The translations under genes and the position numbers were made by a program. This document shows positions 62,182 through 64,000 of a DNA stretch of 64,000 bases, one piece after another. Every line of letters begins with the position of its first letter. Position 1 is the stretch's first letter. The notes beneath the pieces were generated by a model that worked only from the letters and a program-made list of their open reading frames with translations, did no database searches and was not told the DNA's origin. Location: NCBI RefSeq assembly GCF_001514285.1, contig NZ_KQ949029.1, positions 86,942 through 150,941 of the forward strand, written 5' to 3'. The stretch comes from Streptomyces sp. DSM 15324 (GTDB taxonomy: Bacteria; Actinomycetota; Actinomycetes; Streptomycetales; Streptomycetaceae).

Positions 62182-62940
62182 TCAGTGCCCAAGGCCGGCG
62201 CCTCCGTCGACCGGGATCACGGCGCCGCGTACATAACCGGCACCGGCCAGGAACGCCACCGCGTCGGCGACCTCGTCGGGGCGGGCCGGCCGGCCGGCCG
62301 GGGTCATGTCGAGCAGCTTCCGGCGCTGCTCATCGGTGAGCGCCTGGCCCATGTCGGTCTCGGTCAGGCCGGGGGCCACGACATTGCAGGTGATGTCCCG
62401 GGCGCGGAGTTCGTGGGTCAAGGACCGGGCCAGACCGACGAGCCCTGCTTTCGAGGCCGCGTAGTTGCTCTGTCCTGCGGCACCGCTCAGTGCCGCCGTC
62501 GAGGAGATCAGCACGATTCGGCCGTGGCGCTGGGCGAGCATTCCGCGCAGGGCCCGCCGGGTGACGCGGAAGGCGCCGGTGAGGTTGGTGTCGACGACGG
62601 AGGTGAAGTCCGCTTCGCTCATGGTCAGCAACAGCCGGTCGTTGGTGACGCCCGCGTTGGCGACCAGGACGGTGACGGGGCCGTGCGCGGCTTCCGCCTC
62701 CTTGAAGGCCTGGTCGACCTGCTGACTGTCCGTCACGTCACATCGTACGGCGAGGAGGTTCTCGCCGACGGGCGGCCTTTCGCCACGATAGGTCACCGCG
62801 ACCCGGTCGCCCGCCGTAACGAAACGGCGGGCCACGGCCAGCCCGATCCCTCTGTTCCCGCCGGTGACGAGGACCGACCGGGGACCGGCCCGGTCTGCCT
62901 TCCCGGGTGCTCCGCCCGGCGCCGCTTCGGTGTCCGTCAC
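62182..62940 (-). CDS. FabG-like short-chain dehydrogenase/reductase
   Basis: The product has 252 residues from GTG 62940 (GAAGGAAGG upstream). It is a classical SDR: VLVTGGNRGIGLAVARRF binds the nucleotide, VLVANAGVTND is the NAG motif, and RIVLISSTAALSGAAGQSNYAASKAGLVGLARSL contains Ser, Tyr and Lys of the active site. The C-terminus reads ITCNVVAPGLTETDMGQALT and GYVRGAVIPVDGGAGLGH. It is a 3-oxoacyl-ACP reductase-type enzyme. In this cluster it may set a hydroxyl group on the alkyl chain or on the serine-derived part. Confidence 0.85.
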   Translation of the reverse strand: MTDTEAAPGGAPGKADRAGPRSVLVTGGNRGIGLAVARRFVTAGDRVAVTYRGERPPVGENLLAVRCDVTDSQQVDQAFKEAEAAHGPVTVLVANAGVTNDRLLLTMSEADFTSVVDTNLTGAFRVTRRALRGMLAQRHGRIVLISSTAALSGAAGQSNYAASKAGLVGLARSLTHELRARDITCNVVAPGLTETDMGQALTDEQRRKLLDMTPAGRPARPDEVADAVAFLAGAGYVRGAVIPVDGGAGLGH

Positions 62941-63018
62941 CTCAACCCTTCCTTCTGCGTTGTAGACGTTGCGCGTACACCCATCAGACGGAGGCCACCG
63001 CGCACCCGGCGAAGGTCA

Positions 63019-64000
63019 TCACCGCCGTGACCCGACGGTGTCGCCGTATCTGCGCAACGCCCGCTCCACCAGTGCGTCCGCCGCGCCCGTGTACCGGGCC
63101 GGATCGAGCAGTTCCGCCAGCCGGTCCGTGTCGAACTCGGCTGCCACGTCGGGGTGGTCCGACAGCAGCTCGGCAAGGGAACGCCCGTCGTCGGCCGCCT
63201 GGGCCGTCGCGGCCGTCAGCAACTGCTTGGCGCGGGCCTTGCCGAGCGTCGGGGCCAGCGTCACCATCAGCCGTTCGGTGACGACGGCGCCGCCGGTCAG
63301 TTCGAGGTTGGCGAGCATCTTCTCCGGATGGACGACCAGACCCTCTGCGAGCTCCACGGCGGTGTGCGCGGCTCCGCCCGTCAGACGCAGCGCCTCCCTC
63401 AGCGGCTGCCACTCGGCGTGCCACGCCCCGGCGGGGCGCTCGTCCTCGGCGAGCATGCACTGCGCCAGGACGAGGGCGTGCGCAGGGACCTGCCGGGCGG
63501 CCGACACGATCAGGGTGGCGAGTGCGGGGTTGCGCTTCTGCGGCATCGCCGAGGAGGCTCCGCGCCCGGCCGCCGCGGGCTCGGACACCTCGCCGATCTC
63601 GGTGCGGGACAGCGTCTGCACATCGAGCGCGAACTTCCCGAGTGCCCCGACGACCAGCTGAAGCACCGCACCGAGGTCGGCGATCGGGGTCCGCGCGGTG
63701 TGCCACGGGAGCACCGGCTCGGCCAGCCCCAGGGCCTGCGCGAACGGCTGGAGCAGCTCCACCCCGCCTTCGCCCTTCCCTCCGTCCAGCGCCGCGAACT
63801 CGCGGTATGCGGCGAGCGTGCCCGCCGCACCGCCGAGCTGGGCCGGGAGGACGGACGCGACCTGCTGCACCCGGGTCCGGGCCTCGGCGACCAACTGGAG
63901 CCAGCCCGCTGCCTTGAGCCCGAGGGTGGTGGGCACGGCGTGCTGGCCCAGGGTGCGCCCGGCCAGCACGGTGTGGCGGTGGTCGCGGGCCAGGGCGGCG
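63019..64000 (-). CDS. PcaB/CreD-like lyase of the fumarase superfamily (5' end outside window)
   Basis: The visible 326 residues are open to the right edge; the GTG at 63969 lies inside the domain. VLAGRTLGQHAVPTTLGLKAAGW, LGGAAGTLAAYREFAAL, SRTEIGEVSEPAAAGRGASSAMPQKRNP (the fumarase/aspartase signature), AEWQPLREALRLTGGAAHTAVELAEGLVV and the C-terminal ARYTGAADALVERAL match 3-carboxy-cis,cis-muconate cycloisomerases. CreD, the nitrosuccinate lyase that makes nitrite, is close to this family. No pca genes flank it, and it runs in the same direction as the SDR and ligase genes of the azoxy cluster. The true substrate cannot be decided here. Confidence 0.75.
   Translation of the reverse strand, partial: AALARDHRHTVLAGRTLGQHAVPTTLGLKAAGWLQLVAEARTRVQQVASVLPAQLGGAAGTLAAYREFAALDGGKGEGGVELLQPFAQALGLAEPVLPWHTARTPIADLGAVLQLVVGALGKFALDVQTLSRTEIGEVSEPAAAGRGASSAMPQKRNPALATLIVSAARQVPAHALVLAQCMLAEDERPAGAWHAEWQPLREALRLTGGAAHTAVELAEGLVVHPEKMLANLELTGGAVVTERLMVTLAPTLGKARAKQLLTAATAQAADDGRSLAELLSDHPDVAAEFDTDRLAELLDPARYTGAADALVERALRRYGDTVGSRR

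Overview
The window is high-GC actinobacterial DNA, almost certainly from a Streptomyces chromosome. Codons end mostly in G or C, GTG starts and 4-bp ATGA/GTGA overlaps are common, and the content is typical of the genus: PaaX, TetR, AraC and LysR regulators, a membrane-tethered ECF sigma factor and many cytochrome P450-type catabolic genes. It reads as an accessory or arm-like region, because intact operons alternate with gene debris (Nudix, lectin-repeat, IS5, puuC/puuD, ferredoxin, short-chain and medium-chain dehydrogenase and aldolase fragments).

Layout. 1-1.5 kb: the tail of a LuxR-type response regulator, then debris. 1.5-4.7 kb (minus): a lodA/lodB-type quinoprotein amino-acid oxidase with its modifying flavoprotein. 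5.4-6.7 kb: a secreted serine beta-lactamase-like hydrolase. 7.5-11.2 kb: a metabolite/H+ symporter, a secreted alpha/beta hydrolase and a PaaX regulator. 11.4-12.1 kb: a decayed IS5-type transposase.

12.3-29.4 kb is one apparent catabolic regulon. A GcvT-like THF-dependent methyltransferase with purU and folD forms a one-carbon disposal operon. An APC amine permease is followed by decayed puuC and puuD. Next come a GcoA-like P450, a TetR regulator, and a long minus-strand operon (ferredoxin, ferredoxin reductase, acetoacetate-decarboxylase-like protein, semialdehyde dehydrogenase, class III extradiol dioxygenase, FAH-family hydrolase/decarboxylase). A divergent operon carries a glutamine-synthetase-like ligase and a second P450. 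Two motifs link the promoters. A palindrome TCGTTyGGnwTCAAACGA occurs four times, and CCAGATGGATAA lies over the -10 region of three or four promoters. I infer uptake of an aromatic, probably O- or N-methylated, amine, its gamma-glutamylation, oxidative demethylation, meta ring cleavage and disposal of the released C1 unit.

29.8-36.4 kb: a very large CtpI-like P-type ATPase surrounded by three paralogous small membrane proteins and a 43-residue peptide. 36.7-38.3 kb: an ECF sigma factor fused through one membrane helix to an AbfB sugar-binding domain. 39.3-44.2 kb: a resorcinol/hydroxyquinol operon (flavin hydroxylase, maleylacetate reductase, hydroxyquinol 1,2-dioxygenase) with an AraC regulator. 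44.4-47.7 kb: a LysR regulator divergent from a flavin monooxygenase and an alpha/beta hydrolase.

48.2-64 kb looks like an azoxy natural-product gene cluster of the valanimycin/elaiomycin type. It has a fatty-acyl reductase plus aminotransferase (fatty amine), an acyl-CoA-dehydrogenase-like N-hydroxylase with flavin reductase, an MprF-like aminoacyl-tRNA-dependent transferase (VlmA-like), a small membrane protein (VlmO-like), an AurF-type diiron protein with two DExRH motifs (VlmB-like), an AMP ligase, a methyltransferase, an FabG-like reductase, two SRPBCC proteins, an exporter and a PcaB/CreD-like lyase running off the right edge. No seryl-tRNA synthetase is in view. This cluster and the 12.3-29.4 kb regulon are the two most interesting systems in the window.
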